A model generated the notes under the pieces. It ran no database searches, had not been told where the DNA came from, and worked only from the letters and a program-made list of their open reading frames with translations. Of a DNA stretch of 64,000 nucleotides, positions 44,230 through 53,380 are shown piece after piece. Position 1 is the first letter of the stretch. Each line of letters starts with the position of its first letter. A program made the position numbers and the translations under genes. This stretch comes from Magnetovibrio sp. (lineage in GTDB: Bacteria; Pseudomonadota; Alphaproteobacteria; Rhodospirillales; Casp-alpha2): assembly GCA_002722175.1 (NCBI GenBank), contig PBKU01000022.1, positions 36,396 through 100,395 of the forward strand, written 5' to 3'.

Positions 44230-45678
44230 CTATGCTTCACGTTCTATAACACGTCCGGGACGAGCGCTTGTCCGGATGCCGTTTTCAAGAACAATCTCAC
44301 CATTAACAATGACATGGTCTATCCCCGCTGATCGCTGTTTTGGCGCTGAAAAGTCAGCTCTGTCGATAACAGTTGTAGGATCAAATACGGCAATATCTGC
44401 AATCGCCCCCTTTCGCAAAACCCCTCGATTTCTAAAGCCAAACACCTTTGCTGTCAGGCCTGTCATCTTGTGTATTGCAGTTTCAAGAGGGAACAAGCCT
44501 ACCTCCCTGCTGTAATAACCCAAAACTCTTGGGAACGTCCCCCAAAGTCTGGGGTGCGGAAATTTTGTTCCCGGAATTCCGTCGGAACCAATCATGGTAA
44601 GGTCATGGGTAAGAACGCGCCGCACATCACCTTCATCCATGGCAAAGTATATCGCTTGTGCAGGCAGTAGTTTTTGGGCTGCCTTAATTTTTGATATGCC
44701 CCACTCTTTTGCAATCTCTGTGAGATACTTTCCAGTTTTTTCAGGATGTTTTTCCGAAGAAACAATTAAGATTTCTTCTGCTATTTGGAGCCGTTCTGGC
44801 ATAAGTGCTGTAGCACTCGCCGTATAAGGATAGGCATCGAGATGGATGGTTTGACTTTCTGCTAGTCGCTCTATCTTTCTTAGTGAGATCTTAGTGTCAC
44901 CCCAGTTTGGACGCCCTGTAACTTTGTGGTGGGATAATATTACAGGGAGGTTTCCCTTACGGCCGATTTCTGCAGCTTCCTCAACAGATTTGATGAGGCC
45001 TTCTGCCTCATTACGTAAATGTGTTGCATAGAGTCCCCCTAGACGCCCAGCTTCTGCAGCCAGAGCTGTTACCTCCGATGTTGGGGCAGCGAAGCCTGCC
45101 GGATACATTAATCCAGAACTCAAGCCTATTGCACCGTGCAAAATAGACTCTCTAATTTTTTCCTGCATTTGATCAATTTCGTTTTGTTCCGCGCACCGGT
45201 CGATATCCCCCTTCATTGCCTCTGCACGCAGTGTATTATGTCCACATAAAAATGCTGCATTAAGAGCAGGAGGGGATGAATTGAAGGCGCGGATATAATC
45301 GGAAAATGATGGAAAACAATATTGATTTTTCTTTCCAAGTAAAGGCATTGGTATAGGCATCTCCCAGTCACCTGGGAGAAACGGAGAGAGGCTAATTCCG
45401 CAATTTCCGGCAATGACTGTTGTTACCCCCTGTGTTATTTTGTTTGTCATGTCCGGATCATCCAGAAGAACTCTATCGTCGTGTGTATGGCAGTCTATAA
45501 AACCCGGGGTTATGATTTTATTTTTTGCATTAATTTGGTGGTTCCCGGTTAACTGGCTCGTATTGCCTACTCTAGCAATGCAACCCTTGTCTATAGCAAC
45601 ATTGCCCCTGTAGGCCCGCCTCCCGGTGCCGTCAATTATCTTGGCATCTTTTATCAGAATATCGACTTTTCGATTCAT
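44230..45678 (-). CDS. N-acyl-D-amino-acid deacylase (D-aminoacylase) family amidohydrolase
   Basis: A 482-residue amidohydrolase-superfamily zinc enzyme. It has FIDCHTHDD near residue 62, a bridging Cys in GNCGISL, His in LSHHKVTG and the catalytic Asp in MIGSDGIPG; the C-terminal strand segment returns to the beta-sandwich (GAIADIAVFDP). It frees D-amino acids from N-acyl forms. It stands near an (R)-selective-type transaminase, which could accept D-configured products. Confidence 0.92.
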   Translation of the reverse strand: MNRKVDILIKDAKIIDGTGRRAYRGNVAIDKGCIARVGNTSQLTGNHQINAKNKIITPGFIDCHTHDDRVLLDDPDMTNKITQGVTTVIAGNCGISLSPFLPGDWEMPIPMPLLGKKNQYCFPSFSDYIRAFNSSPPALNAAFLCGHNTLRAEAMKGDIDRCAEQNEIDQMQEKIRESILHGAIGLSSGLMYPAGFAAPTSEVTALAAEAGRLGGLYATHLRNEAEGLIKSVEEAAEIGRKGNLPVILSHHKVTGRPNWGDTKISLRKIERLAESQTIHLDAYPYTASATALMPERLQIAEEILIVSSEKHPEKTGKYLTEIAKEWGISKIKAAQKLLPAQAIYFAMDEGDVRRVLTHDLTMIGSDGIPGTKFPHPRLWGTFPRVLGYYSREVGLFPLETAIHKMTGLTAKVFGFRNRGVLRKGAIADIAVFDPTTVIDRADFSAPKQRSAGIDHVIVNGEIVLENGIRTSARPGRVIEREA

Positions 45679-45987
45679 GTGTCTTTTGCAATTTGTTCCA
45701 GAAAAAATTTAGAATACAGATAAGATTAACAGGTGTTTCAGGTAAAGAGAGAATTTTTTTCATGCTAATAATATCTACTTAAGCACCACTGTCGGTACTT
45801 AAATGGTTCTTGCCGAGATGCACAGAAAAGTTGCTGGAAGTCAATAACATAGGGTTGTTTTCAGGATAACCCGTCAACGAGCTGTTTTACTTTGCACGCG
45901 TGCTTTTCTAAATAGATTTAGGTGTTTTGAAGTCTTGTTTTGCTAAATGTATCGAGTAGCCCAAGTTAGGGTTTCACCTTCATTTTT
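45679..45987. promoter_or_regulatory. Intergenic control region with 9-6-9 inverted repeat
   Basis: This gap holds TTAAGCACC (45779-45787) inverted as GGTACTTAA (45794-45802) with one mismatch and a six-base centre. It lies about 100 bases before the D-aminoacylase start and is a candidate operator for that gene. The rest shows no gene. Confidence 0.4.
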
Positions 45988-46833
45988 CTATGACATTAAT
46001 AGCAACAGCCGGTGTAAAAAGAATTTTGGCAGAATTCGAATTAGGAAGCCCATGAAATGTGTTGGGAGCGTGACGGAGTAGACCATGGATGGCCGCCTTG
46101 CTTCAAGTGCTTGTATAACTTTTTTGGTTACTGCTTCGGCTTCCAATTGAAAAATGCTTGCCTTATCTGGATCATATAATCTGGGTACAAGCCTCTCCTC
46201 ATAAACATTCTTAAGATAACTAGAGTTCCGGTCTATCCATTTTTCAAAATGGGGTATTGAATTTTCCCTGAACTTTGTGCTGATTGGTCCTGGTCGAATT
46301 GAAATCACGTATATCCCCGAGCCTTCAAGTTCTAATCTCAGTGTATCTGATAAACCCTCGACAGCCCACTTGGTTGCATTATAAGGCCCTCGGTAGGAAA
46401 GCGCCAAAATGCCAAGAATTGACGAGCACTGAATAATTCTTCCGTGACCCTGTTGTCGCATTACTGGTATTACTGAGCGGGTAAGCGAGTGCCATCCAAA
46501 CACATTTGTTTCAAAGATATCCCTCATGGCATCTGTGGGCATATCTTCCAACGCTCCGGGTATACTATAAGCCCCATTGTTGAACAATGCGTCTAACCGA
46601 CCATTAGTTTTTTCGAGGATCATGCTGAGCGCATCTTTAAGACTTGCTTGATCATTATAGTCTAACCGGACCGGGGTCAGTCCATTTGTCTGCAAGAACT
46701 CGATGTCTTTTTCTTTGCGGCAACCCGCAAAAACCTCCCAGCCGCGTAAAGATAGGGCTTTGGCTGCGGAAAACCCTATTCCTGAGGAGCATCCTGAAAT
46801 AAGTATGCTCTTTTTATCTTTTTTTGATTCCAT
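45988..46833 (-). CDS. Short-chain dehydrogenase/reductase, second
   Basis: A 281-residue classical SDR. The nucleotide motif is GCSSGIG near residue 14, the Arg in GCRKEKD suggests NADP(H), and the catalytic Ser (QCSSILG) and YNATK are complete. The C-terminus is hydrophobic (HFMGFLIRILPKFF), hinting at membrane association as in sterol- and retinol-type SDRs. I start at the ATG at 46833 (MESKKDKK); the open frame goes 65 codons farther but crosses into the divergent transaminase leader. Confidence 0.86.
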   Translation of the reverse strand: MESKKDKKSILISGCSSGIGFSAAKALSLRGWEVFAGCRKEKDIEFLQTNGLTPVRLDYNDQASLKDALSMILEKTNGRLDALFNNGAYSIPGALEDMPTDAMRDIFETNVFGWHSLTRSVIPVMRQQGHGRIIQCSSILGILALSYRGPYNATKWAVEGLSDTLRLELEGSGIYVISIRPGPISTKFRENSIPHFEKWIDRNSSYLKNVYEERLVPRLYDPDKASIFQLEAEAVTKKVIQALEARRPSMVYSVTLPTHFMGFLIRILPKFFLHRLLLLMS

Positions 46834-47064
46834 ATAAATCTTTGTACTTTCTGAGTCAGGAAAGCTTTCGCTGTTGGCAATATTAATTGTTTTACGTAAT
46901 GCACAAGTGCTAATCGTTGAATTTACCGTCCCGCAGCCTATTGTTTCTGCATTTAGTTGCAAAATAGATTTTGCAGCAAAGTTAAAGTCCTGTCTATGAG
47001 AGAAACATTGTTCAGATTGAGCAATCATATATCATGGAATGAAATTCACCATAGATCCGCTAGC

Positions 47065-48009
47065 ATGGTCATTCAGCAAAATGAAATGGAGGTTGCCGCT
47101 TTGTCTGACAAATATGCCTCAGGAGCAGCATGGATGAATGGCGAGGTAATTCCTATTGGCGAAGCTTCTATTCCTGTAAATGATTGGGGGTTAATACATT
47201 CCGATATTACTTACGATGTCGTCCCTGTCTGGAATGGTGGGTTCTTTAGAATTCAAGATTATCTGGATAGATTTTTTGAATCGATGAAAGCATTGCGGCT
47301 TGACCCGAAAATGACAAGAGGGAAAATTCAGGAAGTACTCACAGAAATGGTCTCTATTTCTGGTTTCAGAAATAGCTATGTATCCATGGTATGTAGCAGA
47401 GGCTTACCAAGGGTTTCTGGTAGTCGGGATCCTAGAGATTGTGCGAATTATTTTTATTCCTGGTGCGTACCTTATATTCACGTCATTAAACCTGATATAG
47501 AGGTAATAGGAGCAAGTGCATTAATAGCAGAATCGGTGAAACGAATACCTGATAATAGTATTAACCCCATCGTGAAAAATTATCACTGGGGAGATTTTAC
47601 TGTCGGGTTGTTTGAGGCAAAAGACAGTAGTTATGAAACGGTTATCCTAACTGACCAGGATGGCAATATAACAGAAGGACCTGGCTTTAATATATTTGCG
47701 ATTAGAAACGGCACATTAATTACACCTAAGAGCGGTGTTTTGAGCGGAATTAGCAGGAAGACAGTTTTAGAAATAGCGGAAGGTTTGGGAATAAGAACTG
47801 AAATTCGCAATATAAAAAAAACAGAATTACTCCGCACCGATGAAGTCTTTATATCTACGTCAGGTGGTGGTGTAATACCTATCGCTAAGGTAAATGAGCA
47901 GATTTTCTCAGATGGTCAATGTGGAGCCGTCACCCTCGAGATACGAAAAACGTACTGGACCTGGATGAATAGCCCAGCCTACCGCACTGAAATTTTCTAC
48001 AAAAATTAG
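47065..48009 (+). CDS. (R)-selective amine transaminase-type class IV aminotransferase
   Basis: A 314-residue fold-type IV PLP enzyme. PLP binds Lys171 (PIVKNYHWGD), and Glu204 (ITEGPGFN) is the cofactor-pyridine partner. The segment HSDITYDVVPVWNGGFFR (residues 45-62) and SGAAWMNGE strongly match (R)-amine transaminases such as the Arthrobacter enzyme rather than branched-chain or D-amino-acid aminotransferases. It probably moves amino groups between an (R)-amine or D-amino acid and pyruvate. The ATG at 47065 is chosen for fit; no good ribosome site is seen. Divergent from the SDR. Confidence 0.87.
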   Translation: MVIQQNEMEVAALSDKYASGAAWMNGEVIPIGEASIPVNDWGLIHSDITYDVVPVWNGGFFRIQDYLDRFFESMKALRLDPKMTRGKIQEVLTEMVSISGFRNSYVSMVCSRGLPRVSGSRDPRDCANYFYSWCVPYIHVIKPDIEVIGASALIAESVKRIPDNSINPIVKNYHWGDFTVGLFEAKDSSYETVILTDQDGNITEGPGFNIFAIRNGTLITPKSGVLSGISRKTVLEIAEGLGIRTEIRNIKKTELLRTDEVFISTSGGGVIPIAKVNEQIFSDGQCGAVTLEIRKTYWTWMNSPAYRTEIFYKN

Positions 48010-48302
48010 TGCGGCTTAGCCAGATGGTGTTGAAAAAATTAATAGGGGTTAAGAGCCGAGTGTTATGATATGGATAATACACCACGCCTTTTATCCTTAT
48101 GAAACCAGATGAACAGTCAATGTTTTGTTTATACAGTAATTTTTCGGATGAATATAATTGGATATTAAATCAGTATTATATTGTTTAAGATTTTACTTTG
48201 CCTGCTCCTGATTTTAGTTAATTTTTTTGTTCATTTAACTAATTTGAAAGAGATTTCTGCATAGAGTTACTACTGTTGGTGCAATTTCCGTAGGAAGCTC
48301 TT

Positions 48303-48533
48303 ATGATAAAGAATCTGATCATATTACCTCTTTTTTTCCTTATTCTTATCAGTTGCCGAGGCCCCGCGAATTATGAAAAATTTTTTGAAGTTGCGAACGA
48401 ACAAATGAACGCTGGGTACCAGTGGCATTACGTTGGAATGAAGGATGCAACTAAAGAAAATATTGAATTTATTCCTATTGAAACAGGTACCAATGGAGAA
48501 AAATATATACATTTTCAATTAAGAAAACCGTAA
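48303..48533 (+). CDS. Small predicted lipoprotein
   Basis: A 76-residue protein with a lipobox (LILISC, Cys18) after a hydrophobic signal, giving a mature chain of about 58 residues. The mature part contains FEVANEQMNAGYQWHYVG. It belongs to no family I recognise. The ATG follows TAGGAAG. Convergent with nth. Confidence 0.68.
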   Translation: MIKNLIILPLFFLILISCRGPANYEKFFEVANEQMNAGYQWHYVGMKDATKENIEFIPIETGTNGEKYIHFQLRKP

Positions 48534-48572
48534 TGCAGGTATCACATGAAAAAAATGTTCGTCTCGAGAATA

Positions 48573-49241
48573 TTACGATTTGTGTGCTTTGAATAATTTT
48601 TTTCGATTTGGGTAACAGGTCACGCAGATCTTGCAAACACGCCCATCGCATCCACGCGCCGTGCAGAACTCCCTCCCATAAAAAATAATTTGCAGATGAA
48701 GTTTGTTCCAGGACTCGCGAGGGAATATTTTTTTTAAATCGCGCTCAGTGGAAACTACGCTGTTTCCTTTTGTTAATCCCCAACGTTGAGCCAGTCTATG
48801 GATATGTGTATCCACTGGAAATGCCGGATGGCCAAATCCCTGGGAGATTACAACGCTGGCCGTTTTATGTCCGACCCCAGGTAGGGTTTCCAATGCATCA
48901 ATGTCCTCCGGAACTCTACCCCCGTGCTTTTCAACCAGAATTCTTGACAGGTCGGATATAGCTTTTGATTTTTTTGGAGCCAGACCGCATGGCCGGATAA
49001 TATTGTAGATGGTATCTACCGATACATCTTTCATGTCAAACGGGTTGTCTGCTATTGCAAACAATTCCGGGGTTACTTTATTAACGCGCTCATCAGTGCA
49101 TTGAGCACTAAGCAGAACAGCAATAAGTAGTTCAAAATTATTTTTATTATTTAAAGGCACTGGAGTTTCGGGATACAACTCATCAAGATATTCCAATATA
49201 AACTGCGCCCGTTCATGCTTTAACATGGAAGCAATGCTCAT
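48573..49241 (-). CDS. nth: Endonuclease III (DNA glycosylase/AP lyase)
   Basis: A 222-residue base-excision repair enzyme removing oxidised pyrimidines. The helix-hairpin-helix ETLPGVGHKTA carries the catalytic Lys, and the Asp is in FPVDTHIHR. The C-terminal Cys cluster is CTARGCDGRVCKICVTC, whose spacing differs from the usual C-x6-C-x2-C-x5-C of the 4Fe-4S loop. Cluster binding is therefore uncertain. The rest is ordinary. Monocistronic. Confidence 0.92.
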   Translation of the reverse strand: MSIASMLKHERAQFILEYLDELYPETPVPLNNKNNFELLIAVLLSAQCTDERVNKVTPELFAIADNPFDMKDVSVDTIYNIIRPCGLAPKKSKAISDLSRILVEKHGGRVPEDIDALETLPGVGHKTASVVISQGFGHPAFPVDTHIHRLAQRWGLTKGNSVVSTERDLKKIFPRESWNKLHLQIIFYGREFCTARGCDGRVCKICVTCYPNRKKLFKAHKS

Positions 49242-49565
49242 GGTAATTAATTTATGTTATTCATCACCATCATTTTCTAATGAGTTTATCAGGTTACACA
49301 ACAGTAAACTTCTTGCACCTGATATTAAAAAAAAGTAGAAAACCTTGTGCGTTCTGTGCGGAAAAGACACCTAAAGGCAGTCAGTCTAATTGGCCTTATT
49401 CTAGAAGTAGCCGCAAGTTTTAGTTGAAAATCACGGGTTGCATCGTAATTACTCCTTTGTTTATAAGTATTAATAATATCTATTTGCCGGAATAGTTTTT
49501 GCTGCCTGTATTGCAGTTAACTGCTAGATTGCAAGAAGCTGCATATTTGACATAAGGATTGAGGC
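49242..49565. other. Intergenic, no gene seen
   Basis: This 324-base gap between divergent nth and the DsbA-like gene shows no coding frame, clear dyad or RNA gene. Confidence 0.5.
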
Positions 49566-50348
49566 TTGAAAATTTTTAAAAATAAACCACGACCTTGTAT
49601 TGTCTGGACTGGCTTCCTCGTAGTTATGGCCTGGGGTCTGGTTATCTGCGGCCGACCAACAAATGCGGATGAACAGTTTTTCAGCATAGAACAACAAGAA
49701 AGAATTCATGAACTTATCCGTCAGTACATACAAGATTACCCTGAGGTAATCCTTGATTCGCTCCGGATGATGGAAGCACGAAAAGGGCAGGAAAGAGCTG
49801 AACTTGCGAAAAAGCAAGTTATTTTAATGCGTCGGGAGCTAGAGAAAGATCCAAGCTCACCGGTTGGTGGCAATCCAGACGGAGATGTCACTATTGTCGA
49901 ATTTTTTGATTACCGATGCGGGTATTGTAAACGTATCGGTCCAACTATTATCAAGACTTTAGAAACAGATACAAATGTTCGATTCGTATTTAAAGAACTG
50001 CCAATTTTAGGGGAGGAGTCAGTAGTAGCTGCCAGAGCCGCGCTTGCAAGCTGGAAACTCCACCCAGAAAATTATCAGAAGTTTCATTTTGCATTGATGA
50101 ACCATCGGGGCAAAATGTCGGAAAAAACTGTAATGGCAATCGCCTCCGAGGTTGGCCTTGGTATTAGTGAGTTAAGGTTAGCAATGCAAGCACCCGATAT
50201 ATCACAGGCGATAGAAAAAAACCGCCAGTTGGCGGAAGCTCTTAATATTAACGGAACACCCGCATTTGTGATTGGTGCGGAGATAGTTCCCGGTGCAATC
50301 GATTTTGCAACTATGAATCAGTTAATTTCTAAGGCCAGGAAAAACTGA
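49566..50348 (+). CDS. DsbA-family thiol-disulfide oxidoreductase, exported
   Basis: A 260-residue periplasmic protein. A signal anchor (residues 10-32) is followed by a charged helical region, then a thioredoxin fold with CGYC at about residue 119 and the cis-Pro loop GTPAFVIG near 235. An N-terminal helical extension is typical of the Com1/ScsC-like DsbA branch, which can form oligomers and act as isomerases. The TTG start at 49566 lies just after AAGGATTGAGG. It likely oxidises or isomerises exported proteins. Confidence 0.9.
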   Translation: MKIFKNKPRPCIVWTGFLVVMAWGLVICGRPTNADEQFFSIEQQERIHELIRQYIQDYPEVILDSLRMMEARKGQERAELAKKQVILMRRELEKDPSSPVGGNPDGDVTIVEFFDYRCGYCKRIGPTIIKTLETDTNVRFVFKELPILGEESVVAARAALASWKLHPENYQKFHFALMNHRGKMSEKTVMAIASEVGLGISELRLAMQAPDISQAIEKNRQLAEALNINGTPAFVIGAEIVPGAIDFATMNQLISKARKN

Positions 50349-50508
50349 GTTGAATTAAAAGTTGTTTCTGTGTTCGATCGCTAGTTTAATTTTACTCTTG
50401 CAGCGAATGTCAACCCATTCGTAGAATCGCTTAAGAATTGAAAAGATCGTATAATAATTCTCTTCTCTAAAGGGTATCGACAATACATGTACGTCGAAAA
50501 AGGTCAAT

Positions 50509-51465
50509 TTACGGGGCGCGAAAATAGTGCAGGCTGAATAAACGGGCATCATCTTTCCATGCATGCAAGGGCTCAAGGCCCGAATGCTTCGCTAGTTCCT
50601 GGAAGCCATCGATGGTATATTTGTAGGATACCTGTGTGCGAATGATTTCATCTTTCCCGAATTCAAAATTCTGACCTGCAATGCGAGCGGATTGCTGGCA
50701 TGTGCTTCTTATTCCTATATTCATGCGTCCCGCGGATTCTTGATAGATTGCACTGTGTTGAAAGGCATTCTTATTGAGATTACCATCAAGTTCTTCATTA
50801 ATACGAGTGATCAGGTTAAGGTTGAAATTTGGACAGGCTCCGTCACTGTCGTTATAGGCTGCTTCAAGAACTGCCGCTTCTTTCTGAAGATCTGCTCCTA
50901 CAATAAGTCCCCCACCCTCCAGCATTTCAGCGCACATCTTAAAAAAGCTGCAAGCCTGCTCAGTTTCAAAATTACCTATTGTGGTTCCAGGAAAAAATCC
51001 CAGCTTCTTGCCTTTTACGCCTTTGATGGTGCCTGGAAGGGGAAATGATCGGGTAATATCGGCCCTTACGGGGGTGACTGATATCTCCGGGTAGTCGATT
51101 GCAATTGACTCGGCTGAGCGTCTCAAGGTTTTACCATCTATATCAACCGGAACGTACACAATCGGATGTATAAGCGCATCAAGTAGCAAACGTGTCTTTT
51201 GCCCTGCACCGCTACCAAATTCCACTATTGCACAGTCTCGACCTGCGAGTTCCGCAATTTCATTTGCGTAATTACTGAGCAGTTCAATCTCTATGCGGGT
51301 TGGGTAATATTCGGGGGCTTCACAAACTGCCTCAAACAGATGGGAGCCACGTTCGTCATAAATCCACTTTGACGGAACTGATTTAGGTACAGAACTGAGG
51401 CCTTTTAGAACTGCTTCTCGGAAACTTCCTTCCGATGGTGCGTAATCGTGGAAACCGGCAAGCAT
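50509..51465 (-). CDS. EgtD-like L-histidine N-alpha-methyltransferase, variant
   Basis: A 318-residue SAM methyltransferase of the EgtD family. EgtD makes hercynine for ergothioneine. PSKWIYDERGS, EFGSGAGQKT and FFPGTTIGNF are typical. Asn165, Tyr204, Met248 and Ser280 match the histidine-site residues Asn166, Tyr206, Met252 and Ser284 of the mycobacterial enzyme, but Glu282 is replaced by Gln278. There is no EgtB or EgtC gene nearby. Instead, it lies 41 bases after an amino-acid oxidase gene on the same strand. The ATG at 51465 with GGAA before it is preferred over a TTG upstream. Confidence 0.85.
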   Translation of the reverse strand: MLAGFHDYAPSEGSFREAVLKGLSSVPKSVPSKWIYDERGSHLFEAVCEAPEYYPTRIEIELLSNYANEIAELAGRDCAIVEFGSGAGQKTRLLLDALIHPIVYVPVDIDGKTLRRSAESIAIDYPEISVTPVRADITRSFPLPGTIKGVKGKKLGFFPGTTIGNFETEQACSFFKMCAEMLEGGGLIVGADLQKEAAVLEAAYNDSDGACPNFNLNLITRINEELDGNLNKNAFQHSAIYQESAGRMNIGIRSTCQQSARIAGQNFEFGKDEIIRTQVSYKYTIDGFQELAKHSGLEPLHAWKDDARLFSLHYFRAP

Positions 51466-51506
51466 GGTAAATTCCAATTAACTAAATCATCATGACGTGT
51501 TTTTTG

Positions 51507-52817
51507 TTAATATCTTCGGCCGTATATGAGGCGGTCCTTAAGTCCATACCATTTTATTACGAGGGGAAGAAACCAGGGATCCCCATTATAAAAAGAGCGC
51601 GTTGGGAAGGGTCGAACAGCGAATACCGACTTTGCTTCCTTATCATTGCCCATTACAGTCATTGCGACTTTTCTTCCAAGCCAAGGGGCCCAAACAACCC
51701 CTGATCCGCAGAATCCAGTTGCATAATAGATATTATCATGAACTGAAAGATGGGGAAAAAGGTCGAATGAATATCCAGTATATCCCCACCAAGTATGTGT
51801 TAGGCGGATGCCTTCGAGTTCAGGGAAAACCTCGATCATGTTATGGTATAGATGCCGACACTTAGTCATGTCATTGTTACTGTCAGCACCTCGCCGTCCT
51901 CCAAATATAATCCGTGTTCCGTCGGGTGATGGCCGGTAGTAGTTGTATAGATTACGAGTATCACCGACCATGCATTGCTTTGGCATTAGTCGATTCATCG
52001 TTCTTTCATCCAATGTTTCTGTGGCTATTATCTGACTGGGGATTGATATGATGCGTCTCCGCAACCAATCAGTGACCTGGTTGGTATATCCATTAGTCGC
52101 AACAATGCATTTCTTTACTATCGTTTTTCCGTATGGCGTTATCAGATGGAAGTTATCGGGCTGACGATCAATAGTTTTTACTTCCGTTCTGTTAATCACC
52201 GTAACCCCTGCTTCGATTGCACGCGTAAGAATGCCTTTGTATAGCTTTGCCGGATGAACACCCACAATATCGAAGCGAAATCTTCCCCCACTATATAATT
52301 CCGTCCCTAAATAGGTGTGCTGTTCCTGCCGAGAAACCATTGTGGATTCAAAATCTAGGTGTTTCTTTAAAAGTACTGTTTCTCGGCCAAGAGCCTCGTA
52401 ATCACGTTTGTTATTTGCACCGTCAAACCGACCAACATCCCTCAGGTCGCACTCTATCCCTTCATTTGAAATAAAGTTGATAAGAAATTGACGTGCGGCA
52501 ATGCCCTCCTTAAAAATTGCCTTTGCCTGATCTAGGCCAACTTTCTTTATTAACGTTTCAAAGCTGTACTTTACATTTCCGGAACAAATTCCCCCATTTC
52601 TGCTGGATGCTCCCTCTCCAGGCCGCATGGCATCGAAGACAACAACATTTCTCCCTTCTCGTGCAAGGGTTAGTGCCGCTGTCATGCCAGCATAACCAGC
52701 GCCAACAATGCCTACGTCTGCGGTCGCGGGGACAGGTGCTGCGGTAAGGTACTCAGGTTCAGCTACTTCCCACCAGTAAGGGGTAGTTTTTATATTGTCA
52801 GTGAGTGCCGCTTTCAT
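51507..52817 (-). CDS. FAD-dependent amine/amino-acid oxidase (DadA/PuuB-like)
   Basis: A 436-residue flavin enzyme. The N-terminal FAD motif is GIVGAGYAGMTAAL near residue 36, then GEGASSRNGG as in PuuB/DadA-type oxidases, and the C-terminal GFCGSGVVWAPWLG closes the FAD site. It oxidises a primary or secondary amine or amino acid. It is the first gene of a probable pair with the EgtD-like methyltransferase, suggesting work on a methylated amino acid or on the same amine. Confidence 0.88.
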   Translation of the reverse strand: MKAALTDNIKTTPYWWEVAEPEYLTAAPVPATADVGIVGAGYAGMTAALTLAREGRNVVVFDAMRPGEGASSRNGGICSGNVKYSFETLIKKVGLDQAKAIFKEGIAARQFLINFISNEGIECDLRDVGRFDGANNKRDYEALGRETVLLKKHLDFESTMVSRQEQHTYLGTELYSGGRFRFDIVGVHPAKLYKGILTRAIEAGVTVINRTEVKTIDRQPDNFHLITPYGKTIVKKCIVATNGYTNQVTDWLRRRIISIPSQIIATETLDERTMNRLMPKQCMVGDTRNLYNYYRPSPDGTRIIFGGRRGADSNNDMTKCRHLYHNMIEVFPELEGIRLTHTWWGYTGYSFDLFPHLSVHDNIYYATGFCGSGVVWAPWLGRKVAMTVMGNDKEAKSVFAVRPFPTRSFYNGDPWFLPLVIKWYGLKDRLIYGRRY

Positions 52818-53380
52818 CTGGCATTTCCGCTTTGTTCTAGGTTTATGTAATATTGCGCTGATAAGTCTATGAATGCAATTATGATTATATGTGGTATTTT
52901 TCTGCCTTTCGAACGTTGGCTTTTTTGACCGTTAACGCAGTTACTTTTTAGCCTGGTTTCATAATGTTTTCCAAGATGAAACGCCTCAGTCGCAATTTCT
53001 ACAAGGATATTATATATTATGATGTTAAAAAGAAATCGATAACTGAGATTTCAAAACACAGATAAGAAACCCCCGGAAGGGGACTGGAGAACAGGTGGCG
53101 CCTTCCTTCCGGGGGTTTTCCGCATCAATCGTGTTAACAACGATAAGAATTAACGTAATGTATTTTTTTATCGTTCGCTGTGCTTTTCATCACATGCACA
53201 GGCAGATCGTTAAACTTATTCAGTCATTGCTTCATGAATTTTTTAGGGGCAGAAAGTATATCGGGAAGGCTATATCGATTTTAGATATTGCGGGTTATAT
53301 TCTTTTTACAATCTTCTAATGGTTTCTGCATAGTTAGCGGATTTGGACTAGGGTCTTTTGATCATTGAAAGGGGTATCTG
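52818..53380. other. 563-base divergent gap with orphan hairpin
   Basis: This is the gap between the divergent FAD oxidase and class II aldolase genes. No credible gene is seen, but a strong terminator-like hairpin lies at 53067-53118. A transcript from about 52860-53060 ending there would be a small RNA; no homologue is recognised. Confidence 0.4.
53067..53118. terminator. 14-bp perfect stem with T-run, orphan hairpin
   Basis: The AAACCCCCGGAAGG arm (53067-53080) is perfectly complementary to 53105-53118 across a 24-base loop that contains GGCGCC. TTTTCC follows on the plus side. There is no gene that obviously ends here: the flanking genes both start near it. It may terminate an unannotated RNA or act as an attenuator in one of the leaders. 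Confidence 0.65.

Noticed and set aside
53095..53319. GTG-started frame of 74 codons
   Set aside because: It starts inside the orphan terminator hairpin, lacks a ribosome site and has no protein-like pattern.
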